Shown piece after piece: positions 20,385-32,359 of a stretch of DNA of 64,000 bases. Both the position numbers and the translations under genes were made by a program. The notes below the pieces were generated by a model. That model ran no database searches, was not told the DNA's origin, and saw only the letters and a program-made list of their open reading frames with translations. Within the stretch, counting starts at the first letter, position 1; each line of letters opens with the position of its first letter. The stretch is taken from contig NZ_LT607752.1 in NCBI RefSeq assembly GCF_900090265.1, positions 2,914,001-2,978,000 on the forward strand, in the 5' to 3' direction. Source of the stretch: Micromonospora rifamycinica (lineage in GTDB: Bacteria > Actinomycetota > Actinomycetes > Mycobacteriales > Micromonosporaceae).

Positions 20385-20460
20385 GCCGTCGCCTCGCTCC
20401 GCTCACCGGCGCCCCGGACACCCGGCGCACTGGGCTCGATGGTTCGCCTGTCACACCCGC

Positions 20461-20766
20461 TCACGACGCCACGTCCTCGTCCAGGATCCGGGGGACGCGG
20501 AACCGCTGCTCGGCGACGTCGGGGGCACCCGACAGCGCCTCCTGCGGGGTCAACCCGGGCACCACCACGTCCTCGCGGAGCACGTTGGTCAGCGGAACCG
20601 AGTGCGAGGTCGGCGGGATGTCCGCCGCCGTGACCTCGCCGACCTGCGCGACCGACTGGAGGATCACGTCCAGCTGGCCGGCGAAGGTGTCCAGCTCCTC
20701 CTCGGTGACGGCGAGCCGCGACAGTCGCGCGAGGTGCGCGACCTCCTCGCGGGAGATGGCGGCCAT
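20461..20766 (-). CDS. gatC: Asp-tRNA(Asn)/Glu-tRNA(Gln) amidotransferase subunit C
   Basis: A 101-residue GatC, which stabilises GatA and clamps it to GatB. The start [20 protein letters not shown], a short helical region and the C-terminal [12 protein letters not shown] tail are typical. The ATG at 20766 has AGGGGG upstream; longer in-frame versions are just a GC-rich read-through. It begins the gat operon. The upstream 218 bp separate it from a GGDEF-EAL gene on the same strand. Confidence 0.95.
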   Translation of the reverse strand: MAAISREEVAHLARLSRLAVTEEELDTFAGQLDVILQSVAQVGEVTAADIPPTSHSVPLTNVLREDVVVPGLTPQEALSGAPDVAEQRFRVPRILDEDVAS

Positions 20767-20984
20767 CGGTGCCCCCTTCGTGACTGTGCTGCTGCGTCTG
20801 GGTGTGCCGGCCGCGCCGTCGGCGGGATGACGCGCGGTGACCGGAGCGAGTCTATTGTCCTGCGCGCACGCCGACGTCTCCGACTCCCCCTCCCGCCCGC
20901 GCGGCCCGCCCGCACCGGCCACCGGGTCCGCCGCCGTCCGCCCGCGCGGCCCGCCCCGGCCGTCGCCGTCGAGCGGCGGGCGGG

Positions 20985-23492
20985 TCAGCGGGCGTGCCGG
21001 CGGGGGATCTCGGCGTCCGGGCTCGGGACCGGGCTCAGCGGGCGGTAACGGGCCAGCCAGGCGGCCAGCTCCTCGGCGGGCATCGGGCGGGCGTAGAACC
21101 AGCCCTGCGCGGCGTCGCAACCGGCCGCGTGCAGCAACCGCCAGGTCCGTTCGTCCTCCACCCCCTCGGCCACCACCCGCAGGCCGAGCGCGCCGGCCAG
21201 CTCGATCGTCGACCGGACGATCGCGGCGTCATCGGCGTCGTCGGCCATCCCCAGCACGAACGACCGGTCCACCTTCACCTCGGCCAACGGCAGCCGGCGC
21301 AGGTGCTGCAACGACGAGTAGCCGGTGCCGAAGTCGTCCAGCGAGATGGCCACCCCGAGCTGGTGCAGCCGGGTGATGGTGGCGAGCACCCGTCGGGGGT
21401 CGGCCATCAGCGCCCCCTCGGTGATCTCCAGTTGCAGCCGCTCGGGGCGTACCCCGCAGTGGGCCAGCCGGTCGGCGATCCGGTCGACGATCTCGTCCGT
21501 GTGCAGGTCGCGGACGCTGACGTTGAGCGACGCCCGCAGCGTGATCCCGGCCGCCGACCACTTGGCGAGCTGCTCCACCACGTCGTCGACCACCCGGTGG
21601 GTGAGTAGGCGCATCACCGCGCTCTGCTCGGCCACCCGGATCAGCTCCTCCGGGTCGACCATCCCCCGCCGCGGGTGCCACCAGCGCAACAGCGCCTCCA
21701 CCCCGACCACCTCCCCGGTGGCGATGGCGACCTGCGGTTGGTAGTACATGGTGATCTCGCCGGTCTCCCCCGTGCCCCCGGCCGGGCCGCCCGTCCCCGC
21801 CGGGCCGTCGGCCGCCGACCGGGCCGGCAGCCCGGCCTCCCGCCCGGTCGGCCCGGGTGGCCCGCCCCGCACCGGCCCGACCGGGGAGGACCCGGGCAGC
21901 GCCGGGTGGTCGCGGTGCCGGCGGACCGGGTCGGCACCGGTGAGGATCCGGTTCAGCAACTCGTCGGGCTGGGCCGGGGCCGGCCGGGGCCGTCGGCGGG
22001 GCAACCACCACCGGCCCGCAGCCGGGCCGCCGGGATCCGGGTCGGCGTCGCATCCCGGCCCACCGGGATCCCGGCCGGCGTCGCATCCCGGCCCACCGGC
22101 CGGGGTGTCCGCCCCCGGCGGGTCGGTGGCCAGCCGGGGCGGCAGCACCGCGCCGTCGCCACCCCGCACCGGCCGCCCGGCTGCCGGCCTCGCTTCCAGT
22201 ACGCGGCGCAGGTCGGCCAGGAGCCCCAACCGCTCGGCGGAATGGTGGTCGGACTCGGCGGCGTACACGGCCACCGTGTCGTGGCGGTGCTTGGCGTCGT
22301 ACATGGCGACGTCGGCGTGGCGCATCAGGGTGGCGTAGTCCGCGCCGTGCTCGGGGTAGAGCGCGATGCCGATCGAGCCGCCGACGTCCAGCGGCAGCCC
22401 GTCCAACGACACCGGCTCGGTCAGCGCGGCGGCCACCCGACCGGCCAGCTCCCGCGCCCCGTCCACCCCGTCGAGCCCGCCGGCCACGATGGCGAACTCG
22501 TCACCACCCAGCCGGGCCAGCAGGTCCCGGTCGCGCACCACCCCGGCGAGCCGGGCGCCCACCTCGACCAGCAGCCGGTCCCCGACCGCGTGGCCGAGCG
22601 CGTCGTTGACGTTCTTGAACCGGTCCAGATCGATCAGCAGGAGGGCCAGCCGCCCGCCCGGCTCCCCCCGGGCGACCCGCTCGGCGTGCCGGTGCACCTG
22701 CTCGGCCACCTCGGCGAGCAGCGCCTTGCGGTTGGGCAGGCCGGTGAGCGGGTCGAGGGCGGCGAGCTGCTCCTGCTCGTCGGAGAGGTAGGCCATCCGG
22801 TAGACCGCGAACAGCGGCACCAGCACCAGCGGGATCAGCGCGGCGGTGGCCCGCGCGGCGGTGACCAGGACCGGGGCGAGCAGCAGCAGCGAACCGGTGG
22901 AGAGCAGCTCGAACGGCAGCCCCTGCCGGGCCGCGGGCCACCACCGGCCGCCGAACCGCAGTCGCAGCGCGGTGCTGACCAGGCCGTAGTTGACCGCGAA
23001 CCAGGTGACCGTCGCGCCGGCCGCGGCGAGCACGTCGGTCCACCCCGGCCGGTGGCCGTCGAACAGGCCGCCCGGTCCGAGCCGGAGCACCAGGTACGCG
23101 GCGGCGAGCGCGCAGGTGTACTGGGCCGCGTTGAAGGCGGTCCGCCAGGGGGCGTGACCCAGCCGTACGCCGGAGACGACGACCGCGACGGTCTGCACGA
23201 GCACCGCTGGCCCGAGCCCCCAGCCGAGCAGGATGGCGAACGTGAAGCAGGTGGAGGGGAAGACCGCGGAGGTCTGCCGACGTCCCGAGGGCACGAAGGG
23301 GCGGGCGTCGCACCCGACCGCGAGCACCGCCATCGTCCAGAACGCCGCCGACAGCAGGTCCGGTCGACCGACGAGACCGACCAGCGGCAGGACGGAGACC
23401 ACGACGGCCAGCCCGATCACCCCGGCGACGAGGCCCAGGAACGGCGTCTCCCGCCCGGACGGGAGGCGGTTGCGGGGATCGGCGGGCTCCAT
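20985..23492 (-). CDS. Membrane GGDEF-EAL c-di-GMP enzyme with a long insertion in the EAL domain
   Basis: About 835 residues. Six to eight N-terminal membrane segments (about 15-235) are followed by a GGDEF domain with an intact [12 protein letters not shown] (about 323-334) and an EAL domain with [19 protein letters not shown] and AEGVED intact. Both cyclase and phosphodiesterase activities are possible. Between [10 protein letters not shown] (about 425-434), normally the start of the EAL fold, and [10 protein letters not shown] (about 580) lies a roughly 145-residue Pro/Gly/Arg-rich insertion with internal repeats. The location between ligA and gatC matches, as I recall, that of RmdB-type phosphodiesterases of Streptomyces, which affect development. 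Start: ATG at 23492 with GGGAGG 7 bases before. Confidence 0.92.
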   Translation of the reverse strand: MEPADPRNRLPSGRETPFLGLVAGVIGLAVVVSVLPLVGLVGRPDLLSAAFWTMAVLAVGCDARPFVPSGRRQTSAVFPSTCFTFAILLGWGLGPAVLVQTVAVVVSGVRLGHAPWRTAFNAAQYTCALAAAYLVLRLGPGGLFDGHRPGWTDVLAAAGATVTWFAVNYGLVSTALRLRFGGRWWPAARQGLPFELLSTGSLLLLAPVLVTAARATAALIPLVLVPLFAVYRMAYLSDEQEQLAALDPLTGLPNRKALLAEVAEQVHRHAERVARGEPGGRLALLLIDLDRFKNVNDALGHAVGDRLLVEVGARLAGVVRDRDLLARLGGDEFAIVAGGLDGVDGARELAGRVAAALTEPVSLDGLPLDVGGSIGIALYPEHGADYATLMRHADVAMYDAKHRHDTVAVYAAESDHHSAERLGLLADLRRVLEARPAAGRPVRGGDGAVLPPRLATDPPGADTPAGGPGCDAGRDPGGPGCDADPDPGGPAAGRWWLPRRRPRPAPAQPDELLNRILTGADPVRRHRDHPALPGSSPVGPVRGGPPGPTGREAGLPARSAADGPAGTGGPAGGTGETGEITMYYQPQVAIATGEVVGVEALLRWWHPRRGMVDPEELIRVAEQSAVMRLLTHRVVDDVVEQLAKWSAAGITLRASLNVSVRDLHTDEIVDRIADRLAHCGVRPERLQLEITEGALMADPRRVLATITRLHQLGVAISLDDFGTGYSSLQHLRRLPLAEVKVDRSFVLGMADDADDAAIVRSTIELAGALGLRVVAEGVEDERTWRLLHAAGCDAAQGWFYARPMPAEELAAWLARYRPLSPVPSPDAEIPRRHAR

Positions 23493-23518
23493 CGCACCTC
23501 CCGGGCACACCCAGTCAG

Positions 23519-23539
23519 GGTGTACGCCGGCCGTACACC
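23519..23539. promoter_or_regulatory. Perfect palindrome upstream of the GGDEF-EAL gene
   Basis: Arms GGTGTACG (23519-23526) and CGTACACC (23532-23539) are perfect inverted repeats around CCGGC, centred 37 bp upstream of the ATG. This fits an operator for a dimeric repressor. The binding protein is unknown; it is not an obvious BldD box. Confidence 0.5.
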
Positions 23540-23672
23540 TGCCACCATGAAACGCCCTGCCGGCCGGTGGACCCGCACGACAGCCACGAATCGGGCGTAG
23601 TCGTGACTAAGTTGGTATACGACCCCAAGGCTCGCCTATGGGTGGAGCAGGACACGCCGCGTGCGGCCCCGG

Positions 23673-23767
23673 GACGCCCGGACCGGGCGGCACGACCGGG
23701 GCGGCGGCGCACGACGCCCGGACCGGGCGGCACCGCACGGGCGCACGACGCCCCGGCCGGGCGGCAC
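23673..23767. repeat. Three direct repeats each containing a GC palindrome
   Basis: Copies of CACGACGCCCGGACCGGGCG begin at about 23670 (5' end varied), 23710 and 23744 (CCCCGG variant), each with a GCCCGGnCCGGGC inverted core. They lie 34-130 bp after the ligA stop and may act as a terminator cluster for ligA or be a small repeat family. Confidence 0.6.
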
Positions 23768-23800
23768 GGCGCAGGTACGGCACGGGGCCGACGCCCGGGG

Positions 23801-26633
<2,833 letters not shown>

Positions 26634-26648
26634 CCGATCCGCGGCGGG

Positions 26649-27650
26649 TCAGTCCCAGGCCGCGCCGAGGGTGGTGAGCTGGTCGGCGTACTCGATGCGG
26701 GTGGACCAGCCGGGCGGCCAGCCCGGCAGCCCGTGCGCGGCCCCGAGGAACGCGCCGGCCAACGCGGCGATCGAGTCCGAGTCGCCCGCGGTGGCCGCCC
26801 CCCGGGCGATCGCGGCGACCGGGTCGTCGGGGTGCCACAGGACGCAGAGCAGCGCCGTGGCCAGCGCCTCCTCGGCGACCCAGCCCTCACCGGTGTACCG
26901 GCACGGATCGCCGCCGTCGTCCGGCCGGCGCAGCGCGGCGGCGAGCCGGTCCAGCGCCTCCAGGCACTCGTCCCAGCCCGGCGCGATGAACGCGGCCGGG
27001 GAGTCCGCCCCCGACCGTTGCCACAGGTCACCGAGCCAGTCGTCCCGGTACGTCCGCCGCTCGGTGCGTGCCCGGTCGACCAGCAGGCCGGGCAGCTCCG
27101 TCGGGGCCGCGCCGCCACGCAGCAGCCGCACCGCGTACGCGGTCAGCTCGCTGGCGGCCAGGCCGGTCGGGTGACCGTGGGTGAGACCGGCCTGGAGCTG
27201 GGACAGCCCGGCGAGGGTGTCCAGGTCGACGTCGATCAGCCCGACCGGGGTGACCCGCATGTTGGCGCCGCACCCCTTCGAGTCGACCACCGTCGCCTGC
27301 TGCCAGGCCAGCCCTCGGCCCAGCTCCCCGCAGGCCCGCAGGCAGGTCATCCCCGGTGCCCGGTTGTTGTCCGGGCTGGCGGCCCAGTCCAGGAAGCGCC
27401 GCCGGAGCAGCGGTTCGACCACCTCCAGGGTGTGCACGGGGGCGTCGTGCAGGGCCCACCCCACCGCGAGCGCCATCTGGGTGTCGTCGGTGACCAGCAC
27501 CGGATCGCCGACCAGCTCCCGCGGGCCGCCCGGGCCGTACCGGCGGTGGATCTCCGGTACGGAGAGGAACTCGGTCGGTTTGCCGAGCGCATCGCCGTAG
27601 GCCAGCCCGAAGAGCGAACCGGAGGCGCGGCGCAGCAGGGAATCGATCAC
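26649..27650 (-). CDS. ADP-ribosylglycohydrolase family protein
   Basis: A 333-residue ARH/DraG-like protein. The metal-binding motifs are present: GDALGKPTEF and TDDTQMALAVGWAL near the N-terminus, and AGDSDSIAALAGAFLGAAHG near the C-terminus. Such enzymes remove ADP-ribose from proteins or from O-acetyl-ADP-ribose. The GTG at 27650 (VIDSLLRRASGSLFGLAYGD) is chosen because the protein family begins here. Its 3' end is 15 bp from the convergent PemK-like gene. Confidence 0.9.
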   Translation of the reverse strand: MIDSLLRRASGSLFGLAYGDALGKPTEFLSVPEIHRRYGPGGPRELVGDPVLVTDDTQMALAVGWALHDAPVHTLEVVEPLLRRRFLDWAASPDNNRAPGMTCLRACGELGRGLAWQQATVVDSKGCGANMRVTPVGLIDVDLDTLAGLSQLQAGLTHGHPTGLAASELTAYAVRLLRGGAAPTELPGLLVDRARTERRTYRDDWLGDLWQRSGADSPAAFIAPGWDECLEALDRLAAALRRPDDGGDPCRYTGEGWVAEEALATALLCVLWHPDDPVAAIARGAATAGDSDSIAALAGAFLGAAHGLPGWPPGWSTRIEYADQLTTLGAAWD

Positions 27651-27777
27651 GACCCGATCATGCCCCGCCCCGGCCACCCCGGCACGCCGGAGGCCACCGG
27701 CCGGCAGCCCGGCCGGCAGCCCGAGCTGCGGTCGACGCCCGGCCAACGGCCGGCGGCACGGCCAGCGGCCGGCGGCG

Positions 27778-28146
27778 TCAGTCCCAGCAGAGGCAGAAGG
27801 GGTGACCCACCGGGTCGGCGTAGACCCGGAAGCCCTCGCCCTCGCCGGGCAGCCGACGGGCGCCCAGGGCGAGCGCCGCCTTCTCGGCCACCTCGATGTC
27901 GTCGACAGTGACGTCGAGGTGGAACTGCTGCGGCCTGGCCGGATCCGGCCAGGCCGGGGGAATCAGGTCGGGTGCCTGCTGGAAGGCGAGCCGGGGCGAC
28001 CGCCCGACCGGCCCGCCGAGCACCACCCACTCGTCGCCCTCGGAGTCCTCCTCGGCCAGGGGCAGGCCGAGCAGCTCGGCGTAGAAGCCGGCCAGGGCGC
28101 GCGGGTCGGGGCAGTCGATGGCCACGGTACGCAGTTTCCCAATCAT
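27778..28146 (-). CDS. VOC family (glyoxalase-like) protein
   Basis: A 122-residue vicinal-oxygen-chelate protein made of two beta-alpha-beta-beta-beta modules (IDCPDPRALAGFYAELLGLPL, then FHLDVTVDDIEVAEKAALALGA). It ends with the PVGHPFCLCWD motif common in actinobacterial VOC proteins. Family members include glyoxalases, dioxygenases and antibiotic-binding proteins, so the exact role is unknown. ATG at 28146 is preferred, with AGG about 12 bases before; ATG at 28155 is an alternative. Confidence 0.85.
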   Translation of the reverse strand: MIGKLRTVAIDCPDPRALAGFYAELLGLPLAEEDSEGDEWVVLGGPVGRSPRLAFQQAPDLIPPAWPDPARPQQFHLDVTVDDIEVAEKAALALGARRLPGEGEGFRVYADPVGHPFCLCWD

Positions 28147-28183
28147 GACCGTCATCCTGCCCACCCGGTACGACGGAAAACCC

Positions 28184-29191
28184 TCACGCCTCGTGCAGCC
28201 GCCGCGCGGCGTCCCGACAGGCGGTGAGGACCGCACGGGCCTGCTCCGGGGCCGCCCCGGCCAGCCCACAGGCCGGGGTGACCACCACCTGTTCGGCGAG
28301 CTGGCGGCGCGGAAAGCCGAGCCGGTCCCAGAGTCCGCGTACCCGGTCGGCCAGCTGGGCCGAGGTCGGTGGGTGGCCGGCCGCCGACGGCTGCGTCGGG
28401 GCCACCCCGGCCAGCAGGCCGAAGCCGGCGTCGATCGCCTCGCCCAGCGGGTCCAGGTCGGTGAGCAGGGCGAGGTCCAGGGCCACCCCGACCGCCCCGG
28501 CGGTGCGGAGCAGCTCCAGCGGCACGTCCGGGGCGCAGCAGTGCACCACCGTCGGCACCCCGACCGCGCTGATCACGTCGCCGAGCAGACCACGGGCCAC
28601 CGCCGTGTCCACCGGTCGGTAGGTGCCCAGCCCGCTCTCGGTCCGCACCCGACCCGCCAGCGCCGCCGGCAGCGACGGCTCGTCGAGCTGGAGCAGCACC
28701 GACGCCCGGGGCAGCCGGCGGGCCACCGCCTCGACGTGCAGCCGCAGCCCTTCGGCCAGCGAGGCGGTCAGCTCCCGCACCGCCCCCGGGTCACGCAGCA
28801 GCCGGCCGCCGATCGGCAACTCCACCGCGGTGGCCAGGGTGAACGGCCCCGCCGCCTGCACCTTCACCGGCCCGGCGTACGCCTCGGCCTGCTCGGCGAG
28901 CTGGTCCAGGTCACGTTCCATCAGGTCCCGGGCGCGGCGCAGGTCCCGACCGGGGCGGGGGGCGATCCGCCAGCGGGCGGCGTACAGCTCGACCGGCAGC
29001 TCGACCAGGAGCCCGCTGCTGCGCCCGATCAGGTCCGCGCCCGGACCCCGGGCGGGCAACTCGGGCAGGTGTGGCAGGGCGGGCAGTTCACCGAGGACGA
29101 TCCGCTGCGCCTCGGCGATGTCGGTGCCGGGTAGCGAACCGATGCCGGTCGCCGCGCCCGCCGGCCAGGGCCAGAGCTGCTGTGGTTTCAC
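28184..29191 (-). CDS. MetE-like cobalamin-independent methionine synthase domain protein
   Basis: A 335-residue protein corresponding to the C-terminal catalytic barrel of MetE only. GIGSLPGTD, LLQLDEPSL, VHCCAPD and VVTPACGLAGA are visible; the His/Cys positions of these stretches are the zinc ligands in MetE. Full MetE is about 750 residues, so this is one of the short archaeal/actinobacterial-type forms that may use another methyl donor. It lies 29 bp downstream of mnmA, and sulfur-related neighbours fit a methyl/sulfur role, but the substrate is not proven. Confidence 0.85.
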   Translation of the reverse strand: MKPQQLWPWPAGAATGIGSLPGTDIAEAQRIVLGELPALPHLPELPARGPGADLIGRSSGLLVELPVELYAARWRIAPRPGRDLRRARDLMERDLDQLAEQAEAYAGPVKVQAAGPFTLATAVELPIGGRLLRDPGAVRELTASLAEGLRLHVEAVARRLPRASVLLQLDEPSLPAALAGRVRTESGLGTYRPVDTAVARGLLGDVISAVGVPTVVHCCAPDVPLELLRTAGAVGVALDLALLTDLDPLGEAIDAGFGLLAGVAPTQPSAAGHPPTSAQLADRVRGLWDRLGFPRRQLAEQVVVTPACGLAGAAPEQARAVLTACRDAARRLHEA

Positions 29192-29220
29192 CGCCGAAGG
29201 GTAACCGGCCCCCGGACGGA

Positions 29221-30294
29221 TCAGCCGGTGATGGTGGCGGAACCGAGCACCACGTCCCCGGCCGGATCCGGCCGGTACGCCACGACCGCCTGCCCGGCGG
29301 CCACCCCGCGGACGGGACGGCGCAGCTCGGCGACGAACGTGTCGCCGTCCACCGTCACGGTCGCCGGTACGACGTCACCGTGCGCCCGCAACTGCACCTC
29401 GCACTCGATCGGCGTGCCCGGCAGCTCGCCACCGGTCCACACCGGACGACTGGCGCGGACCAGCGAGACCTCCAGCGCCTCGGCGGGACCGACGGTGACC
29501 GTGTTGGTCTTCGGGGTGATGGAGAGCACGTAGCGCGGCCGGCCGTCCGGGGCCGGTCGGTCCAGGTGCAGGCCCCGCCGCTGACCCACCGTGTAGGCGT
29601 ACGCGCCGGTGTGGCTGCCCACCACCGCGCCGGTCAACGCGTCGACCACCTCACCGGGGGTTTCGCCGAGCCGCCCGGCGAGGAAGCCCCGGGTGTCGCC
29701 GTCGGCGATGAAGCAGATGTCGTGCGAGTCGGGCTTGTCGGCCACCGCCAGGTCACGCCGGGCCGCCTCGGCCCGGACCTCCGCCTTGGTGGCGTCGCCG
29801 AGCGGGAACATCGACCGGTCGAGCTGCGCGCGGGTCAGCACCGCCAGCACGTACGACTGGTCCTTGGCGAGGTCGACGCTGCGGCGCAGCAGACCGTCGG
29901 GGCCGAGCCGGGCGTGGTGACCGGTGACCACGGCGTCGAACCCCAGCGCCACGGCCCGGTCCAGCACCGCCGCGAACTTGATCTTCTCGTTGCAGCGCAG
30001 ACACGGATTCGGGGTACGCCCGGCCGCGTACTCGGCCACGAAGTCGTCCACCACGTCGGCGTGGAACCGCTCGGCCATGTCCCACACGTAGAAGGGGATA
30101 CCGAGCACGTCGGCGGCCCGCCGCGCGTCCCGGGAGTCCTCCAGCGTGCAACACCCGCGGGCGCCGGTCCGGAAGGTCTGCGGATTACGGGCCAGGGCAA
30201 GGTGCACCCCGGTCACGTCGTGGCCGGCTGCCACCGCCCGCGCTGCCGCGACAGCGGAGTCCACCCCACCCGACATCGCCGCCAGAACCCTCAC
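29221..30294 (-). CDS. mnmA: tRNA-specific 2-thiouridylase
   Basis: A 357-residue MnmA that thiolates U34 of tRNA(Lys/Glu/Gln). The ATP-pyrophosphatase P-loop [11 protein letters not shown] is at the N-terminus, the catalytic cysteines lie in [12 protein letters not shown] and [11 protein letters not shown], and the C-terminal beta-barrel is present. The GTG at 30294 has GGAGAGG 8 bases before; another GTG at 30300 is too close to that site. A cysteine desulfurase gene lies upstream on the same strand and is the likely sulfur donor, though about 600 bp of repeats separate them. Confidence 0.95.
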   Translation of the reverse strand: MRVLAAMSGGVDSAVAAARAVAAGHDVTGVHLALARNPQTFRTGARGCCTLEDSRDARRAADVLGIPFYVWDMAERFHADVVDDFVAEYAAGRTPNPCLRCNEKIKFAAVLDRAVALGFDAVVTGHHARLGPDGLLRRSVDLAKDQSYVLAVLTRAQLDRSMFPLGDATKAEVRAEAARRDLAVADKPDSHDICFIADGDTRGFLAGRLGETPGEVVDALTGAVVGSHTGAYAYTVGQRRGLHLDRPAPDGRPRYVLSITPKTNTVTVGPAEALEVSLVRASRPVWTGGELPGTPIECEVQLRAHGDVVPATVTVDGDTFVAELRRPVRGVAAGQAVVAYRPDPAGDVVLGSATITG

Positions 30295-30410
30295 AGCCAC
30301 CCCCCTCTCCCCACCAACCCTACCCACCCCCCTCCCCCACCCCGTGCCCCCGTGTCCCCGTGCCCCTCCCCACCCGGTCCCCCTCCCCCGTCCCGCCCAG
30401 CCCCATCCCG

Positions 30411-30556
30411 CCCAGCCCTCTCCCGCCCCGGTCCCGGCCAGCCCGGACCTCTCCCGCCCTGGTCTCGGCCAGCCCGGACCTCTCCCGCCCTGGTCTCGGC
30501 CAGCCCGGACCTCTCCCGCCCTGGTCTCGGCCAGCCCAGCCCTCTCCCGCCCTGGT
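30411..30556. repeat. 31-bp tandem repeat, about 4.5 copies
   Basis: The unit begins AGCCCGGACCTCTCCCGCCC and ends TGGTCTCGGCC. Exact starts are at 30440, 30471 and 30502, with diverged copies at about 30414 and 30533. The last copy runs into the arm of the first palindrome (CCTGGTGATC). Confidence 0.85.
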
Positions 30557-30616
30557 GATCAAGAGGTTTAGGTCATCCGCGAGCCCATTCCTCGCCTGAA
30601 CCTCTTGATCACCAGG
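30551..30616. repeat. Long palindromic element A (GATCAAGAGG family)
   Basis: Arm CCTGGTGATCAAGAGGTT (30551-30568) pairs perfectly over 18 bp with 30599-30616. The 30-nt loop has a possible inner GCGAG/CTCGC stem. It could act as a terminator or be a small non-autonomous repeat. Confidence 0.85.
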
Positions 30617-30687
30617 CGCCCCCATCCGCTCCCGCCCGACCTGGAGCGGATAGGGGCTCGCGGGTGCCGCGGATGGGCTTTGGGATG

Positions 30688-30748
30688 GGTGATCAAGAGG
30701 TTTGCGTCACCCACTGGCCGAGATTCTGACGCAACCCTCTTGATCACC
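30688..30748. repeat. Long palindromic element B (GATCAAGAGG family)
   Basis: Arms 30688-30709 and 30727-30748 pair over 22 bp with one mismatch; the arm begins GGTGATCAAGAGG and ends TTGCGTCA. The loop is 17 nt. It shares GGTGATCAAGAGG with element A 137 bp to the left, but the inner sequence differs. Confidence 0.85.
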
Positions 30749-30749
30749 G

Positions 30750-30865
30750 GGGCGAACCGGAGCGGGGCCGGCGGGGCAGGGCGAACCGGAGTGGGGCGGC
30801 GGGGCAGGGCGAACCGGAGTGGGGCGGCGGGGCAGGGGGAACCGGGGCGGGGCGGACCAGGACAG
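30750..30865. repeat. 28/29-bp tandem repeat, about 4 copies
   Basis: Copies of GCGAACCGGAGTGGGGCGGC plus GGGGCAGG begin at 30752, 30781 and 30809, with a diverged copy near 30838. It ends close to the cysteine desulfurase stop. Confidence 0.8.
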
Positions 30866-30908
30866 GCCAAGCTGGAGTGGCGCGAACCGGGACCGGCCGG
30901 GGTGGGGG

Positions 30909-32084
30909 TCAGCGGGGGGTGCGGAGGGCGGCGGCTCGGCGGGCGCGGTCGACGGCGGTGGGGAGGGCGGCGATGAGGGCGTCGACGTCGGCGGGGGTGC
31001 TGGTGTGGCCGAGGGTGAAGCGCAGCGAGGAGCGGGCCCGGTCGTGGTCGGCGCCCATCGCGAGCAGGACGTGGCTGGGCTGGGCCACCCCGGCCGAGCA
31101 GGCTGATCCGGTGGAGCAGGCGATCCCCTGGGCGTCGAGCAGGAGCAGCAGGGCGTCCCCCTCGCAACCGGGGAAGGAGAAGTGCGCGTTGCCGGGCAGC
31201 CGGTTGACGGTGTCACCGTTGAACACCACCTCGGGCACCGCCTCCCGGACCCGCCGCACCAGGTCGTCGCGGAGCCCGGCCACCCGGGCCGCGTACTCCT
31301 GCTGGGCCTTGACCGCCGTCTCGACGGCGACCGCGAAGGCGACGATGCCGGCGGTGTCCAAGGTGCCGGAGCGGACGTCGCGTTCCTGGCCACCGCCGTG
31401 CAGCAGCGGGGTCGCCGCGACGTCCCGGGCGAGCAGCAGCGCGCCAACCCCGGTCGGACCGCCGAGTTTGTGCCCGGTCACGGTCAACGCGGACACCCCG
31501 CTGGCCGCGAAGTCGACCGGGACCTGGCCGACCGCCTGCACGGCGTCGGTGTGGAACGGCACCCCGTGCTCGGCGGCCACCGCGGCCAGCTCGGCCACGG
31601 GCTGAACGGTGCCTACCTCGTTGTTGGCCCACATGGCGGTCACCACGGCGACCCGCTCGGCGTGCTCGGTCAACCGGGCGCGGAGCAGTTCCGGGTCGAG
31701 CTGGCCGGCGGCGTCCGTGGGCAGCCAGTCGACCTCGGCGCCCTCGTGGTCGGCCAGCCAGTCGACCGCGTCGAGGACGGCGTGGTGCTCGACCGCGCTG
31801 GAAACCACCCGGAGCCGGGCGGGCCGGGCGGCCCGCCGTGCCCAGAAGATGCCCTTGACCGCGAGGTTGTCGCTCTCGGTTCCGCCGCCGGTGAAGATGA
31901 CCTCGGACGGGCGGGCACCCAGCACCGCGGCCACCCGCTCGCGGGACTCCTCCACCCGACGCCGGGCACGCCGGCCTGCCGCGTGCAGTGACGACGCGTT
32001 GCCGACCTCACGGGCGGTGGCGACGTACGCCGCCAACGCCTCGTCGAGCATCGGGGTGGTCGCCGCGTGATCCAGGTATGCCAT
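30909..32084 (-). CDS. Cysteine desulfurase (IscS/NifS family)
   Basis: A 391-residue PLP enzyme that converts cysteine to alanine and carries the sulfur as persulfide. The PLP region ([17 protein letters not shown]), the Schiff-base lysine in [11 protein letters not shown] and the persulfide cysteine in [12 protein letters not shown] are present. As the next gene downstream is mnmA, it probably supplies sulfur for tRNA 2-thiolation and perhaps Fe-S clusters. ATG at 32084 is chosen; a GTG codon immediately before it is an alternative. Confidence 0.94.
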   Translation of the reverse strand: MAYLDHAATTPMLDEALAAYVATAREVGNASSLHAAGRRARRRVEESRERVAAVLGARPSEVIFTGGGTESDNLAVKGIFWARRAARPARLRVVSSAVEHHAVLDAVDWLADHEGAEVDWLPTDAAGQLDPELLRARLTEHAERVAVVTAMWANNEVGTVQPVAELAAVAAEHGVPFHTDAVQAVGQVPVDFAASGVSALTVTGHKLGGPTGVGALLLARDVAATPLLHGGGQERDVRSGTLDTAGIVAFAVAVETAVKAQQEYAARVAGLRDDLVRRVREAVPEVVFNGDTVNRLPGNAHFSFPGCEGDALLLLLDAQGIACSTGSACSAGVAQPSHVLLAMGADHDRARSSLRFTLGHTSTPADVDALIAALPTAVDRARRAAALRTPR

Positions 32085-32239
32085 CACCGTTCAGCGTAAC
32101 GGCCGGGGCACGGTCAGCCGGATACCGGACCGCTCGTACCGAAGCGTGGATCGGCCCGGCCGGACCGGGAACCGCGCCTGCCCCACGCGGGCCGGGACAC
32201 GAAGCGGCCGGGGCCGGGACCGGATCGGCCCCCGCCCCG

Positions 32240-32358
32240 GCCGGCACGGCCGAGCGTCACGCCGGCACGGCCGAGCGTCACGCCGGCACCGCCGAGCATC
32301 ACGCCGGAACGGCTGAGCGTCACGCGAGCATCACGCCGGAACGGCTGAGAGTCACGCC
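32240..32358. repeat. 21-bp tandem repeat upstream of cysteine desulfurase
   Basis: Units of GCCGGCACGGCCGAGCGTCAC begin at 32240 and 32261, with diverged copies at 32282 and 32303 (exact 21-bp period) and at 32335. They occupy most of the 275-bp gap between the convergent-side end of the sortase gene and the desulfurase start. No gene is supported here. Confidence 0.8.
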
Positions 32359-32359
32359 G

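Larger units (their letters stand above)
23493..23800. other. Intergenic region between the GGDEF-EAL gene and ligA
   Basis: This 308-bp stretch carries the RBS and a perfect palindrome upstream of the GGDEF-EAL gene, a small AT-richer patch at 23590-23640 (with a GTCGT/ACGAC inverted pair around TGACTAAGTTGGTAT), and three palindrome-bearing direct repeats near the ligA stop. No gene is supported. Confidence 0.6.
30295..30908. other. Repeat-rich intergenic region between cysteine desulfurase and mnmA
   Basis: These 614 bp hold no gene. From left to right: C/T-rich DNA to 30410, a 31-bp tandem repeat, two long related palindromes, and a 28/29-bp tandem repeat (each listed separately). The whole region is unusual because the neighbours are otherwise closely spaced housekeeping genes. 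Confidence 0.75.

Noticed and set aside
30411..30865. Possible CRISPR array
   Set aside because: The 28-31 bp units are head-to-tail without unique spacers, so this is tandem repeat DNA, not CRISPR. No cas genes are present.
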